The notes under the pieces are model-generated. The model saw only the letters and a list, made by a program, of their open reading frames with translations, had not been told where the DNA came from and made no database searches. A stretch of 64,000 nt of DNA from Morella rubra (lineage: Eukaryota; Streptophyta; Magnoliopsida; Fagales; Myricaceae): assembly GCA_003952965.2 (NCBI GenBank), contig CM025850.1:27811611-27875610 (forward strand). The letters are read 5' to 3'. Each line of letters opens with the position of its first letter. Positions within the stretch are counted from its first letter, which is position 1. The position numbers and the translations under genes were made by a program. Below are positions 1 to 10,989 of this stretch, piece by piece.

Positions 1-230
1 TAAGTAGTAAATTCCTAGTAGGACTATAGTTCTCTCTAACTATAAAAGCAAGGTACACCGCAAATCTTTTTCATGCTTAATTAATTCTCTAGACTTAAAC
101 ACTTTCCAATCTCTAACTTTGGCATCGAAGGCGCCCTTCCGACGCCATCTCAGGTTTTTTTTACATATTCAAAAATTGGATTCAAGCTAGCTGAATGTTC
201 TATTTCTTGGTGGTTTTTGGCATAAACAGT
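1..230 (+). mobile_element. 3' end of a Ty3/gypsy-type LTR with primer-site-like junction
   Basis: The stretch with a 'ggcatcgaaggcgcccttccg' -like core followed by a T-rich tract resembles the 3' end of plant Ty3/gypsy (Tat-like) LTRs. It appears to end in CA near 229 and is followed at once by 'gttggcgctatctatgaga', which resembles the primer-binding and leader junction of such elements. The 5' part of the LTR lies outside the window, so length and target duplication cannot be judged. The family assignment rests on remembered consensus features, not on an alignment. Confidence 0.45.
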
Positions 231-305
231 TGGCGCTATCTATGAGAATTCTCCGTTCCAATCACCCCTTCATCGCCTCACTATTTCCTACTACTTCTTT
301 CCAAG

Positions 306-640
306 ATGACTACCTCACTTGAAAAACCGAACAATGTCCAGAACACTTTGATAACCGTTGAACACACTACAAACGACAAACCTTTATTGGCCACCCTCGC
401 CAAAAGTGTTGAAACCTTCATCCACAAATTCGATCACATCCAACTGCCCCCATCACCCTTAAGAACTCTACGTCAACTGCGCCACATGAGGAATATGTTG
501 AGACATATTTTGCTCACCTGACGACCTCTGAACCAACCAAGGCAAAAAGATGGCAAGCAGCACTCCATCAACACAAATGGTTGGGCAAGCTAGGAACATA
601 TATGTTTAGTGGAAAGCTTTAAGACCGACGGCACGCTCCT
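306..640 (+). pseudogene. truncated gag stub of the LTR retrotransposon
   Basis: An ATG at 306, about 75 bases after the primer-site-like motif, opens a 71-codon frame that ends at 521 where a gag gene would normally continue for hundreds of codons. There is no capsid signature or zinc knuckle, so the gag call rests on position after the LTR and leader. From about 640 the sequence changes into a minisatellite, so the element is a broken relic with no visible pol. Confidence 0.35.
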
Positions 641-649
641 CCCTGCGTC

Positions 650-1125
650 AAACATGGTCGAGCAATTGGTCTAACTCTCTTAGTGCTAAAGCACCATTGA
701 GTACCCTTGCATCGGACAAGGTTCGAGTAGCTGGTCTTACTCACCTAGTGCGAAGGCACCATCGAGTACCCCTGCGTCGACAAGGTTCAAGCAACTAGTC
801 TTACTCACCAAGTGCTAAGGCACCATCGATTACTCCTGCGTTGGACAAGGTCCAAGCAGCTGGTCTAACTCGCTCAGTGCTTAGGCAACATCGAGTACAC
901 CTACGTCGACAAGGTTCGAGAAACTGGTCTAACTTGCCTAGTGCTCAGGCACCATCAAGTACCCTTGCATCGAACAAGGTCTGAGCAGCTCCTCTAACTC
1001 ACCAATTCTAAGGCACCATCCAGTACGCTGCGTCGGACAAGGTCCAAGTAGCTGGTCTATCTTACCAGTGCTAAGGCACCATCGAGTACCCTTGCATCCA
1101 ACATGATCCAAGAAGCTGGTATAAC
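650..1125 (+). repeat. ~64-bp minisatellite, about 7-8 diverged copies
   Basis: The motifs 'agcagctggtctaactc', 'aaggcaccatcgagtaccc' and 'gcgtcggacaaggtccaag' recur every 63-66 bases. Copies differ at several positions and by 1-2-base indels. Such minisatellites are common in the non-coding parts of large Ty3/gypsy elements, which fits the LTR and gag stub upstream. The last copy runs directly into the next repeat array at about 1125. Confidence 0.85.
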
Positions 1126-2031
1126 TCGCAAATTCTCAAGAAACGTGATGGACTTAAGAGGAGAAAATAATATATTATCTCAAAATTTTGTTAATAGATG
1201 CAAGAAGATAGAAAATGCTATTGCATAATTGAAGATGAAATTGAGTTCAACATCGATATTTGGAGATGAAATTGTTGTCACTGGGACAAAGATCGATGTT
1301 GAACTCAATACTTGAGCAGCAACTTGATGCTTATGTGAAGAAATGCTAAGCCTGATAGGAAGGTTTACTTGCCTTAAAACATCTTTACAACATCCTTATT
1401 TTAAAATATTTTAAAGATCTTTAAATTTTTTTTTTTCGATCATTAAGGCTGAGTTTGGATGAAAAAAAAAAATTCATTTGTTGAAGGTGGTTTAGATTTT
1501 GTTGAAATTCTAAAAATGTTTGTTAGGTTTGTAAAAAAGTTTGTAAAAAAATAGTTGTGAATTTTTTTTTCAAACAAAAATTGTTTGGATGTCAAGAATT
1601 TTTTTTTTTAAAAAATTTTACAACTACTTTTTTCACCAACACCAACGATTTTACAAACTTCAATACTTTTTACAAACTCCAAGCAATTGCTTGCCAAGCT
1701 GGAGAGCAAACAATTTAGCGTACTATCCAATATTGTTTTAATGAGAGTTTTTGTAATTTTCTTAGGCTAGCTTGTGATGATATTACTAATACTCGACTTA
1801 AGGAACTCTCAAGAAATGTGGTGGACTTGAGAGGAGAAAATTATATATCATCTCATAATTTTGTTGATAGATGCAAGAAGATAGAAAATGCTATTGCACA
1901 ATTGAACGAGGAGATGAAATTGGTGTCATTGGGACAAAGATCGATGTTGAACTCAATGCTTAAGCTGCAACTTGATGCTTACGTGAACAAAGTAAGAGAT
2001 GCTAAGCCTGATAGGAATGTTTACTTACCTT
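1126..2031 (+). repeat. tandem array units 1 and 2 (coding-like stretch plus foldback)
   Basis: Two copies of a ~680-bp unit. Each starts near 'aattctcaagaaa' and holds ~250 bases that, in the best frame of unit 2, read continuously from about 1760 to 2030 with peptide motifs such as LRGENY, DRCKKIENAIAQLNEEM and SLGQRSMLNSML. Then comes an A/T-rich segment whose left arm, built of 'gtttgtaaaaaa' and 'gttgtgaatttttt', is complementary to its right arm of 'acaactactttttcacca' and 'tttacaaactccaa', so it can fold back. Unit 1 has stops in the peptide stretch. Unit 2 is broken at 2031 by the LINE and continues at 10728. The peptide is not one I recognise. Confidence 0.75.
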
Positions 2032-2394
2032 TTTTTTTTTTGTTAAATCTAAAATATTATATATTGAAAAGACAACAATACAACAAAGTAAAAGATAAGA
2101 AAATAAATACGACAAAGCGAAATCAAAATGAAAATCAAGGGGGGTTAACATCGTTAAATTTCCATAGGCCACAGTTGAGAAGAAAAGATGCAAGAACATC
2201 TCCAGTGAAGGAGTGAGCAGCTGCCCAGGCTGCCAATGAGTGAGCCTCCTTGTGAGCTTGAGGGATCTGAGAGGGATAGAAATAGAGAGGGATAAAAACT
2301 AAGAAGAAGTGAAACAATTTTCCACGGGAACGATTTGCAAGCAGAAGATCCTTGAAGCTGGTAAAGGAGAATACACTCCATAACAGAAGCAAAG

Positions 2395-5300
2395 TTGCCT
2401 TGAGAGAGATGATTTGACAGCTTTATATCAGCGGCCTTTGACAATGCCAGACCTGCAGCTTCTGCTTCACCAATTAAAGGATCAGTAGACATGAAATTTT
2501 GAGTCCAAGCTCGTAGAATATCACAATTGGAATGAAAAAGAACAGCCACATTCATAGAAAATGTTGGATGAATAGCCACATCGAAAGTCATACGATAATA
2601 ATGCCAAGGGAGAAAAGAGTGGCAAGGTATTTTTAAAGAAGACGTGGTGATTGATGCCACAGACAAATTTTCTTGATGAGTATGAAGAATTTGTTGAAGA
2701 AGACCCAGAGGTGCCAAACGAATGTTATCATGAAGTAACTTATTTCTTGCCATCCACAAAAAATCCGCCAGCAGAACTATAAAAGGCTGAAAAGCATGGT
2801 AGTCTTCAGGTGGAATACCAAGACAGCAAGTTGGTTCTAGAATGCAGTGGATCCAATATTGAATAGAATTTTGTTTAAAAAATCCAACATTTAGTACCCA
2901 AGGAGAGAGACACCAAGTTGACATAGAATAAGAGCAAGAGAAAAGAAGATGATCAGTGGATTCAAGACTATTTCCACATAGCAGACAAGAGGAATCCCCT
3001 TGAAAAGATGAGTGGAGTTTCTCAGCAATTGTCTGACGTGATGGTAGAATATCCCAAGGCATTTTCCACAAAAGAAACTTCAGACGTTCATGCATATTAA
3101 GCCTCCATAATTTCTTCCAATTAATGGAAGGACTAGGATGCAAGGAAGATAAACGATCTAAGGAGTTCTGTCTATAAGCTGATTTAACCATAAATAGAAC
3201 TTTTGAATCCGGGGTCCACACAAATTTGTCTTCACCTCCATGTGGCGGGAGATGAATTTGAAGGATAGAATTTACAGATGGTCTATCAAAAGTGTTGTTC
3301 AATAGGTTGACATCCCAAGATCTAGTAGCAATAAGAACAAAATGACTAACCAATGAAGCCGAATTAAGTCGATGCAATCCAATCTTGGGACGTGGAATAA
3401 AAGAGGAAAGATTTAGAAGCCAAAGATCTTGCCAAGTACGAATGGTTTCTCCAGAGCCTACCAAAAAGCAGTGCCTTTGAAAGAGGAAAGAACGTGATTT
3501 GAGAATTCCTTTCCAAATCCAAGAGGAAGAGATGTGATGCTCCACATGCATAACTTCTGAGTGCTTAAGATATTTGGCACTTAAACATTTAACCCAAGGG
3601 CTCGGGTAAAAAGAAAGAAATTTCCATCCCAGTTTTGAGAGAAGGGCAAAATTCAGTTCTTGCATCTTCTTAATTGTCATGCCACCAGTCGACTTAGTGA
3701 ACAAATTTTATTCCAAGAGTGCAATGAGAGATGCTTTTCATCATCCAATTCATAACCCCACCAAAATTTGCGAAGAAGAGAATCACATGGCGTTTGTTTT
3801 CAAAATTTTAACCTCGTAAAATTTTATCATCATTACAAAAATTTCTCTCTCCTCACTTTTTCACCAACTCTTAAAATTTTACCCTAAAATTTAACAAAAT
3901 TTTGTTTCCAAACGCCATGTCAATGTTGGTGCAAATTGATCGTGGAAGTAAGAATGAAGACATGCCATAGATCGAAATAGAAGAAGCAACCAACTTAATC
4001 AACATTGTTCTTCTAGCTTCAGGCAAAAGCTTACTTTTCTTGTCGGAGATTTTGCATTCAATATGATATTGGAGATCTTTGAACGCTTCGGGTTTTGAGC
4101 GTGGCTGAATTAAGGGAAGACCCAAATGATGAGAAGTGGAGGACATATTTGGAAACCCAAACTTTTCACGGATCAATAGGGCAGAGGAGTGATTCGTATT
4201 AGCTGTGATAAGAATGGATGACTTCTGAGCATTAGGAGCCTGTTCAGATCACTAAGAGAATAATTGTAAACAGTGAGCAATATTCTTAGCCTCTACTAAA
4301 GTAGCTTGTCCAAAAAGCAGCAGGTCATCAGCATAAAGCAGATGTGTAGTTGGCAGACTTGTCCGATTTAATCTGATACCTGGTACTAAGGAAAGAGAAT
4401 TGGCTTTATCCAATAAACACGAAAGAATCTCCATGCCTATGACAAACAAGAAGGATGATAGAGGTCACCCTGTCGAAGACCTCTACTAGAGAGAATAAAA
4501 CCATATGGACTATCTTTAAGGAGAATTGACTATGATACAGAAGATAAACACTCTCGTATCCAATTTGTCCAGCGTGAACTAAAACCAAAAATTTTAAGAG
4601 CGAGGAGAATCAGATTTCATTCCATTCTGTCATATGCCTTGGACATTGCAATATTGAGAGCAATATTCCCTTTTCTTGCCTTTTATTGAGTACTAGAGCA
4701 TGAAAAATTTCATGGGTTAGAATCGAATTATCCTAAATAAAGCAACCAGGTACATATGTAGATTGGTGCTCCGAGATAATTCTGGGCAGGAAAAGCTTCA
4801 GTCTAGTAGATATAATTTTAGAAATGATCTTGTAGCTAACATTATAGAGACTGATGGGACGATAATGTTGCACCTTATAAGAATTGTTTAATTTTGAAAT
4901 TAGAACAATGAAGGTATGATTCATAGAAGGGAGAAGTTGACCACCATTGAAAAAATCTTGCACCATACATATCACATATGAACTGATAATGTGCCAATAT
5001 TCTTTATAGAACAATACCAGAAGACCATCAAGACCAGGAGCCTTGTTTGAACCAATTGATTTAATCATATTATGAATTTCCTCCAGTGTAGGAATAGAAT
5101 CCAGAGAAAGAGATTTAGCTTGAGTAATAATGGGAGATATCAAATTTCCCAAATCAAATGGGAGAAAAAGATAGAAAAGCAGAAAAACTATTCAAAAGAT
5201 GCAGTAATGGTGTTACCTACATTTTGTCGACCAGTGGTCCAAGAGAGGTCATCCAGTTGGAGAGAGAGAATAGAATTACGATTTCGACGAATAACCAAAG

Positions 5301-6379
5301 AGGCATTAAAAATTTTTGTATTTAAATCCTTAGATACCAACCACTCCACACAAGAGCGTTGTGGCCACAGGGACTGTTCATGAATCGACTGCTCTTGAAT
5401 CTCCCCCTTTATAGAAGTTTCTTGAGAAAGATTTGCGGCGTTGGAATCCTTTTGTTGTACAAAGTCAAGTGCACATGTTAAATTGAGAAGCCGATCCTTA
5501 ATAAAACAAAATGTTGACGATTCCATATTTGGAGTGCTTTATTGACTTTTTGAATTTTTTGAGATAAGACAAGAGCAGGATGTCCCTCAATGTACGAACA
5601 CCAAGCTTCTACTACTGTAAAGAAACTACAAATATCCAAAACCCACATTGCTTCAAAACGGAATGGGCGGTACAAAGGAGAACCATGACTATCGCTGTTG
5701 AGAATGAGTGGAAGATGATCAGAGGCTAGTGCAAGGGAATGCAAAATAAAAGCATTAGGGTACTGGACCCTCCATTTGTGATTAGTAAGCCCTCTGTCAA
5801 GTCGTTCACGAATATTTGCATAGCCTTCGCACCCGTTGTTCCAGGTAAATGGATTGCCATTAAAACCTAAATCCACCAAACCATGAATTGACTAAGTCCT
5901 CCTGTGCCAGAATTAGTAATAGGTCGACCTCCTTTTTTCTTAGTGTGAGAAACAACAGAGTTGAAGTCACCAGTTAATAACCATGATTCAGAATGGGAAG
6001 TAGCCAAGCGTTGCATGGAATTCCAAAACCTGTATTTCTCATAATGCCGAGTAGGACAGTAAGCCAAAGTCAATAAGAAGGAGAGGTGAGGGAGATCAGG
6101 ATATACCAAAGCATTGATCAACCATTGAGAACAGCCCAGAATTTGTACTGGGAAACTAGGGTGCCACAAAAACAACAAACCACCCTTAGTACCTATAGTG
6201 GTGCAAAAACAAAATGAGATAAGTCAAACTTTTTCACACTACTACTAGTTTGACATTCTTTCATCTTAGTTTCCAAAAGAATAACGCAGTCCAGATTATA
6301 AGTAGTAATAATGGTTTTCAGTGCTTTTCCAACTGAGGCTTGACCTAATCCTCAGTAGTTCCAGGAGATAAGTATCATG
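2395..6379 (-). pseudogene. LINE ORF2: endonuclease, reverse transcriptase, RNase H (broken)
   Basis: The start at 6379 reads MILISWNY with an immediate stop where L1 ORF2 proteins have the WNCRGLG-type endonuclease opening. Endonuclease motifs follow: ETKM near 6250, TGDFNSV near 5960, and LDRGL with SDHLPL at about 5790-5710. The reverse transcriptase shows KAPGLDG and HYRPISL (5060-4840) and the catalytic YADDLLLF (about 4330). A frame open over 3704-2154 carries the KLGWKF region, a zf-RVT motif (CLLCGNSLESTDHLLFSC, about 2990) and an RNase H-like AEAAGLALSKA (about 2450). Several frameshifts separate these blocks, so no full protein can be made. Confidence 0.88.
3786..3920. mobile_element. 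~135-bp foldback (MITE-like) insertion in LINE ORF2
   Basis: The two ends are inverted copies: 'acatggcgtttg' at 3786-3797 and 'caaacgccatgt' at 3909-3920, with A/T-rich arms inside. It interrupts ORF2 between the SICTNID and LLRKFWWG motifs, which are close together in related LINEs. The inverted ends make the target duplication hard to separate from the terminal repeat; it may be about 3 bp. Superfamily unknown. Confidence 0.6.
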
Positions 6380-6974
6380 GCACAGCTGGAGGCTGTTGGA
6401 GGTCAGCCTCAGTTACCTGTGAGTCAAAAAAAAAAAAAAGGGTCTTCAACTTGCTGCAAAGCTTTGGTTTTACGTGCAGTCGCCAACTTCCTCAAAAGAG
6501 TTTCATTGCATTTGAAGGAGGTTAACGCTCTTTTGGACTGTTTGAGGACAAAGAGAATGGGGTCCACTGGAATTGGAGCAACCCTATTAGTTCCACATCA
6601 ACCGGGGCAACTTCCATTGGGTGAAGCATAGGGGCCTTAGCAGCCACAACAGCATCCAGAGAGTGATCTTCGTAAATCAAAAAGAGAGTTACTCGTTTAC
6701 CAACATGGGGTCAATTTTTGTGCCAAGTTCACCAATCTTGTGTTTCCCTTTGGAAGTCCAAAAATCATCATGAACAACAGTCTTTGAAGAAAGATGCTTA
6801 AGGCAAGATATGTTGTGGTGCAGTAGCAACATCTATCTCTCGAATGGCTTGAGCTAGGGTACTGTCACGAAGAGGTAAGGGGGCTGCAGACTTCGCACTC
6901 CCATGGTGACTGACAACATTATACAGAGAGAAATGAGCAGAATAACTGCCCATAGCCGAAGCCAATATTTTGCC
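6380..6974 (-). other. LINE inter-ORF and ORF1 3' region, no intact frame
   Basis: This part of the LINE lies between the start of ORF2 (6379) and the LTR-like insertion at 6975. It should hold the ORF1 end and the spacer between the ORFs. No frame longer than about 80 codons is open on the reverse strand and I see no domain. An A-run at 6427-6439 is the only conspicuous local feature. Confidence 0.5.
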
Positions 6975-8221
6975 TGTAATACCCCGTCCCGAAAAAGGTA
7001 TTGAGTAATTTGAATTTTAAACGAAGAAATAGGGTTTAATCCTATTTTTTATTTTTGATAGAGGTTAAATCGTATTTTTGAATTTAAAGGTGCTGAGATT
7101 GAGATGTGATTTATATTTGAATTTAAAGGTTTGGATAAAGATTTGATCTTAGGTGTGAATTTAAAGGTTAAGATATGGATAATTATTATTCTTATGTTTG
7201 AATTTTAAAAGTTGAAGAGACCGAGGTTAATAAATGGTAGCAGAGAATGTATATTGGAGACCAAAATTTGGATTGAGGTGGTGCTACTAGTTTCCGAGAG
7301 ATTGTTTGGCAATTGTTGGAGAAGATTTAGGATTGGTTAAGCATTTGAGATAAGTGGTTCTTCAATGAGATTTTTAATCTTGTACCGTATTTTATTCTAT
7401 TTTTGATGTACTATTTGGGGAATTGAACAAATTTTGGGTAAAAGGTGATTGTCGAGATTTTGTGAAACTCAATTGAAATATTTATAACTTATTTTGGTGA
7501 GCATACTGTGAAAATTATCATTGCACTGGTGATATATCTCTGTGGTTTGTGTGACCAATTTGATACCCTTCGTGGTATTTAGAGGTCTTTGTGACCATTG
7601 GGGTCTGTGTGACCATTGAGGTCTTTGTCATTGGTCTGTGTGACCATTGAGATCTGTGTGACCATTGGTGATTTCCCTATATCACGTGGCCTTGGATATT
7701 TTTGTTACAAACTTATATTTTGGATTTGGTATGGCTCCCGGTGTTTTTATTTTAGATTTCAGTTATTGTGATAAAATTATTTTTTTCCCAACCTCCATTG
7801 ATTTGCTACTTACTGAGTTAGTCGTAGCTCATCACTTATTATCATATTTTTCAGAGTTCACAGAATTGGAGGAGTTCGAGGAGCTTCACATAGATTTGTG
7901 TTTCGAATGCATCTTTTGCTAGAGTACTTTTGGAGATAAATTTTGGAGAATTAGATAATGTAATTCTTTTGGGAGATCTTCATTGATGTTGGAAATATCG
8001 GATATTCTAATGTAAATTTTAGGGCTCGGATTGATATTTTTGAGCTTTTGTGATTTATGAATATTTTGCTGAGGTTGTACAAATTAGTCTTGAAATATTA
8101 GGGCCTAGATAAATGATTAGCATAGTGAAAAAGTTTTATTTTATATGAAATATTTCCGTTTGGAAACAAGAATATTTGATTTTATATAGCCATAATTTTG
8201 ACTGCTGTTTCGGGTAGTTGA
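6975..8221 (+). mobile_element. solo-LTR-like insertion in the LINE (family with TGTAAYRCCC ends)
   Basis: The sequence starts 'tgtaataccccgtcccg' and carries 'ttggtgagcatactgtgaaaa', repeated 'gtctgtgtgaccattg' blocks, and a 'tacttactgagttag' motif near 7810. The same order of motifs is found, reverse-complemented, in the solo LTR at 19813-20616, so the two belong to one family. The expected 'gggcgttaca' end appears decayed ('cgggtagttgaa', about 8211-8222) and I find no clear target duplication. There is no coding capacity. It lies within LINE ORF1 and so is younger than the LINE. Confidence 0.6.
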
Positions 8222-8590
8222 AATAGAGATGTAATCTGGAGTCATTGCATCAGGGCCAGTGGCGGAGCTAGGAATCAATCTGCCAACAGTTTTCCTCTTA
8301 GAGTTAAAATATTATTTGGAAATTTGTACAGACTATTAAATCATGCCATTTTCAATTGTTAAATCCTGTAGATGTAAACACACAGATCTTGATCATCTAC
8401 TTTGGATTCTTTGAACCATGAGCCCTCAATAGAAAATCATCGGTTGACAAGGAAATATTCCCTACGATCCCGAAGTGCCTAAATAAAACTATAGGAGTTG
8501 AAGTCACCCGAATTAGACAAGTGACTGTCACAAGTAGGTTACAACCGGTCAAAGTCAGCCATTGTCTTGAACAATTACAATAAGTTTTAG
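8222..8590. other. unassigned stretch between LTR-like insertion and LINE ORF1
   Basis: From 8260 the sequence starts 'agtggcggagctagga', a string often seen at the ends of plant hAT-like elements, and continues for about 330 bases without coding potential before LINE ORF1 resumes near 8600. No matching terminal repeat was found, so it may be a fragment of a further small transposon or decayed LINE sequence. Confidence 0.3.
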
Positions 8591-10470
8591 ATTAAAATAA
8601 AAAGAAAATTTAATGTCTTGCATTGGTGGCCAGGGCTCCTGTTGGATCCCTGCTGATCAGGGCTATGGGAACCAGAACCTATGAGCGGTGACTTTGCAAT
8701 GGAACAACGTGACTGTTCAATAGCAAATGGCGCATGGAACAGGACCAAAGCTGAAGAAGGAACTGGGATGTGCACAACAGAGCCTGTGTAGTTAGATGGT
8801 GGGACTGAGCGTTTAGGGCATGGTGCTAGGACAACGCAAGGGCGGATAAGATTGGCATGAGCTTGAGAGGCAAGATAAGCTTCTAACGTTGGACCTAAAC
8901 TATCCAACGGAGGAGAGACAGGAGACGTAAAAGAATCCAAGAAATCTCTAGTGGTAACAGAGGGGAGAGTACGTGCAATGATCAGAGGCTCCAAACAGGA
9001 CATAGCAAACTCATGAGCAGCTGAATCAGGTAAGGTAGGGCTGTTGGGTGGTGTAGAGGAAATTCGGCTATATCTGAAGGAAAATGAGAGGTTGGGGAGA
9101 GGCTGTGACGAGTAGGGGAGATGGTGAGGTGGGAAGAGATGAAGAGTGAATATTCGTAGGAGAAGGTACGTGAGTCTTAGAGGAGAGCCATGCAGAGGGC
9201 ATTTTTATAATAGTTGGTGGAGGAGATATTTCACTAACAACATTAAGTGCTGACACAAGCTTAACGTTGGACAGATTTTTATCCAAAAATTCAGCACCTG
9301 AAGATAGGAGAGGAAGACGACAAATATGGGAAGAAGTATCTGCTAATCCACGATCAAGAAGACATCCAGAGGGGCTGAATCTTTGTAAAGAGGTGGTCCA
9401 GCTAGATTTAGCTGCTAACGACGAGTGAAGACCCCATCTTGAATAAATCTGATTATCAGCAGAAGAGAACAAAGGCAATAAATGACCTGAGATAAGGGGG
9501 TAGTCAGCCAACGATAAAGTTGCTCACTATCCACGTGAGCAGTTAAAAATGCAGAAGAAGCCAAGGTATTGGCCCGATTAGTGACAGCACGACCAACGTG
9601 AGAGACTATAGGTGTGATGCCGTGTCTAGGAGTAGAGTGATGAGTCGCCATATTTGACTGAGGAGAAATAGTAGAGCTGACCGGACCAGAAACACCTAAA
9701 AGATAAGGCCGAGCAAATTTGGAGGAAGCAGCGCAAAAAGAACTATCCCATGGATTGGCTCTCAGCCAAGGACCATACTGCTGAATAGAATTCATCAGAA
9801 CCACATGAGGACACATAGAAAAAGAATGACCAATGCGACCACATTTATAACAAAAATCAGACAATTTCTCATAACGAAAATTGATAAGAGCATCAAGCAG
9901 ATTAGGGCGAGGAAGAAGAAAACCTTCCTTGAGAGGGTTGCAGACATTAAAACAAACTTTAATACGAAAGAATCTCTTCCAATGAATACCATCTGGAAGC
10001 TTTTCAATCTCAAGCAATTTACCAATAAAAGAACCAATAGTAGAAATTATAGATGAGTTCATGGCTGCCATTGGTAAACCATGCAGTTGGATCCAGAACG
10101 AGGATTGAGTGAAATCAACCTCATCTATTGTGATAGCCGGAGTCCAATGTTAAAGTACCAAAAGATGTCCTTTGAAATTTCAAGGAGCCTGCAGAAACAC
10201 CTTCTCTTTATTATAGCACGAGAGAAGTGAAAAATATAAGTGGAATTTTTACAGCTTCAATTTTAAGATCTAAGGCAAATTTCCAGATAGCCAAAATAGT
10301 GTTTGATAATGACAGTCTTCCCAAGCGGTTTGAGACCGATAACTTTGCCAATAAGAACAGTGCAGGAAGATTGAGATGCAAAATCCAAATCTAGTGTCCC
10401 AAAGTATCTCTTATGTTTTCCGAGTGATAATATCCATGGCATTAGAGAGCTCAGACATCGGAAAAGGTGC
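8590..10470 (-). pseudogene. LINE ORF1 (DUF4283-like, CCHC zinc knuckle), broken
   Basis: ORF1 of plant L1 elements encodes an RNA-binding protein that coats the element's transcript. A block at about 10180-10060 reads like the DUF4283 region (VDFTQSSFWIQLHGLP). It is followed by a 218-codon open frame (10071-9415) holding a CX2CX4HX4C knuckle, CYKCGRIGHSFSMC, at about 9840. A low-complexity Ser/Pro-rich C-terminal part continues in other frames to 8590. Stops and frame changes upstream of 10071 and between 9415 and 9003 make it a pseudogene. Confidence 0.8.
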
Positions 10471-10744
10471 AGCACAACAGCCAAAAGTAGCAAAGATGAA
10501 CCGAAGACACGTATGAGAAAGCAGCCAACAAAGTTGCAGAATCCAAAACAAAGACCAGCCAAAAGGCAAAAAGAAAAAGCAATATGAGAAAGTTAAGAAC
10601 AGGTGGAGATATCAGAGAGGATATCAATCTGTAGGAGAACAAAGATCAAACCAGGCATGACGTCTGGAAAAAAGAGAAAACCGAGAGAAAAACTCTTAGA
10701 AAGAAGAGAGAGAAGCTCTCGGAAATTGAAGGTTTACTCACCTT

Positions 10745-10787
10745 AAAAATTTTAAAATATTTTAAAGACCTTTAAAATTTTTTTTAA
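10745..10787 (+). repeat. array unit 2, middle fragment between LINE and MULE
   Basis: The 43 bases 'ttaaaattttaaaatattt...' continue the array unit broken at 2031. The same string precedes the foldback in unit 1 (about 1396-1440). The MULE inserted at 10788 separates it from its foldback, which resumes at 15140. This piece proves that the LINE and the MULE sit in the same ancestral unit. Confidence 0.75.
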
Positions 10788-10989
10788 GAAAATTACACTT
10801 TGTACCCCTAAACTATAGAGTTCCTAACACTTTGCACTCTTTGTCTTGATTTCGTGACATTGGGCCCACGAACTTCTGATTTCCGTCAATTGCCACATGC
10901 CAATTTCTTCGTTAAGACTGATGGTAATAAGCGCACGTGTCATCCACGTGCACTTAAAAATTTTCTCCCCATTTTACCCTCCATTGTTC

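Larger units (their letters stand above)
2032..10727 (-). mobile_element. L1-type LINE, near full length, decayed and itself interrupted
   Basis: A reverse-strand non-LTR retrotransposon. Its poly(A) tail is the T-run at about 2030-2041. The 17-bp flanks at 2015-2031 and 10728-10744 match at 15 positions (core 'gtttact.acctt'), and both flanks belong to the same array unit, so the insertion point is clear. In its own 5'-3' order come an ORF1 with DUF4283-like region and CCHC knuckle (about 10470-8590) and an ORF2 with AP-type endonuclease, reverse transcriptase, zf-RVT and RNase H regions (about 6379-2395). Both ORFs carry stops and frameshifts, so it cannot move by itself. An LTR-like sequence and unassigned DNA (6975-8590) and a small foldback element (3786-3920) are inserted in it. 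Confidence 0.9.

Noticed and set aside
1818..2216. 132-codon protein at 1818-2216
   Set aside because: Its first part is the array peptide stretch; from 2032 on it reads antisense LINE 3' sequence.
7540..7680. CRISPR-like short repeats ('gtctgtgtgaccattg')
   Set aside because: Repeats are imperfect, adjacent and part of a plant LTR; CRISPR arrays are not expected in plant nuclear DNA.
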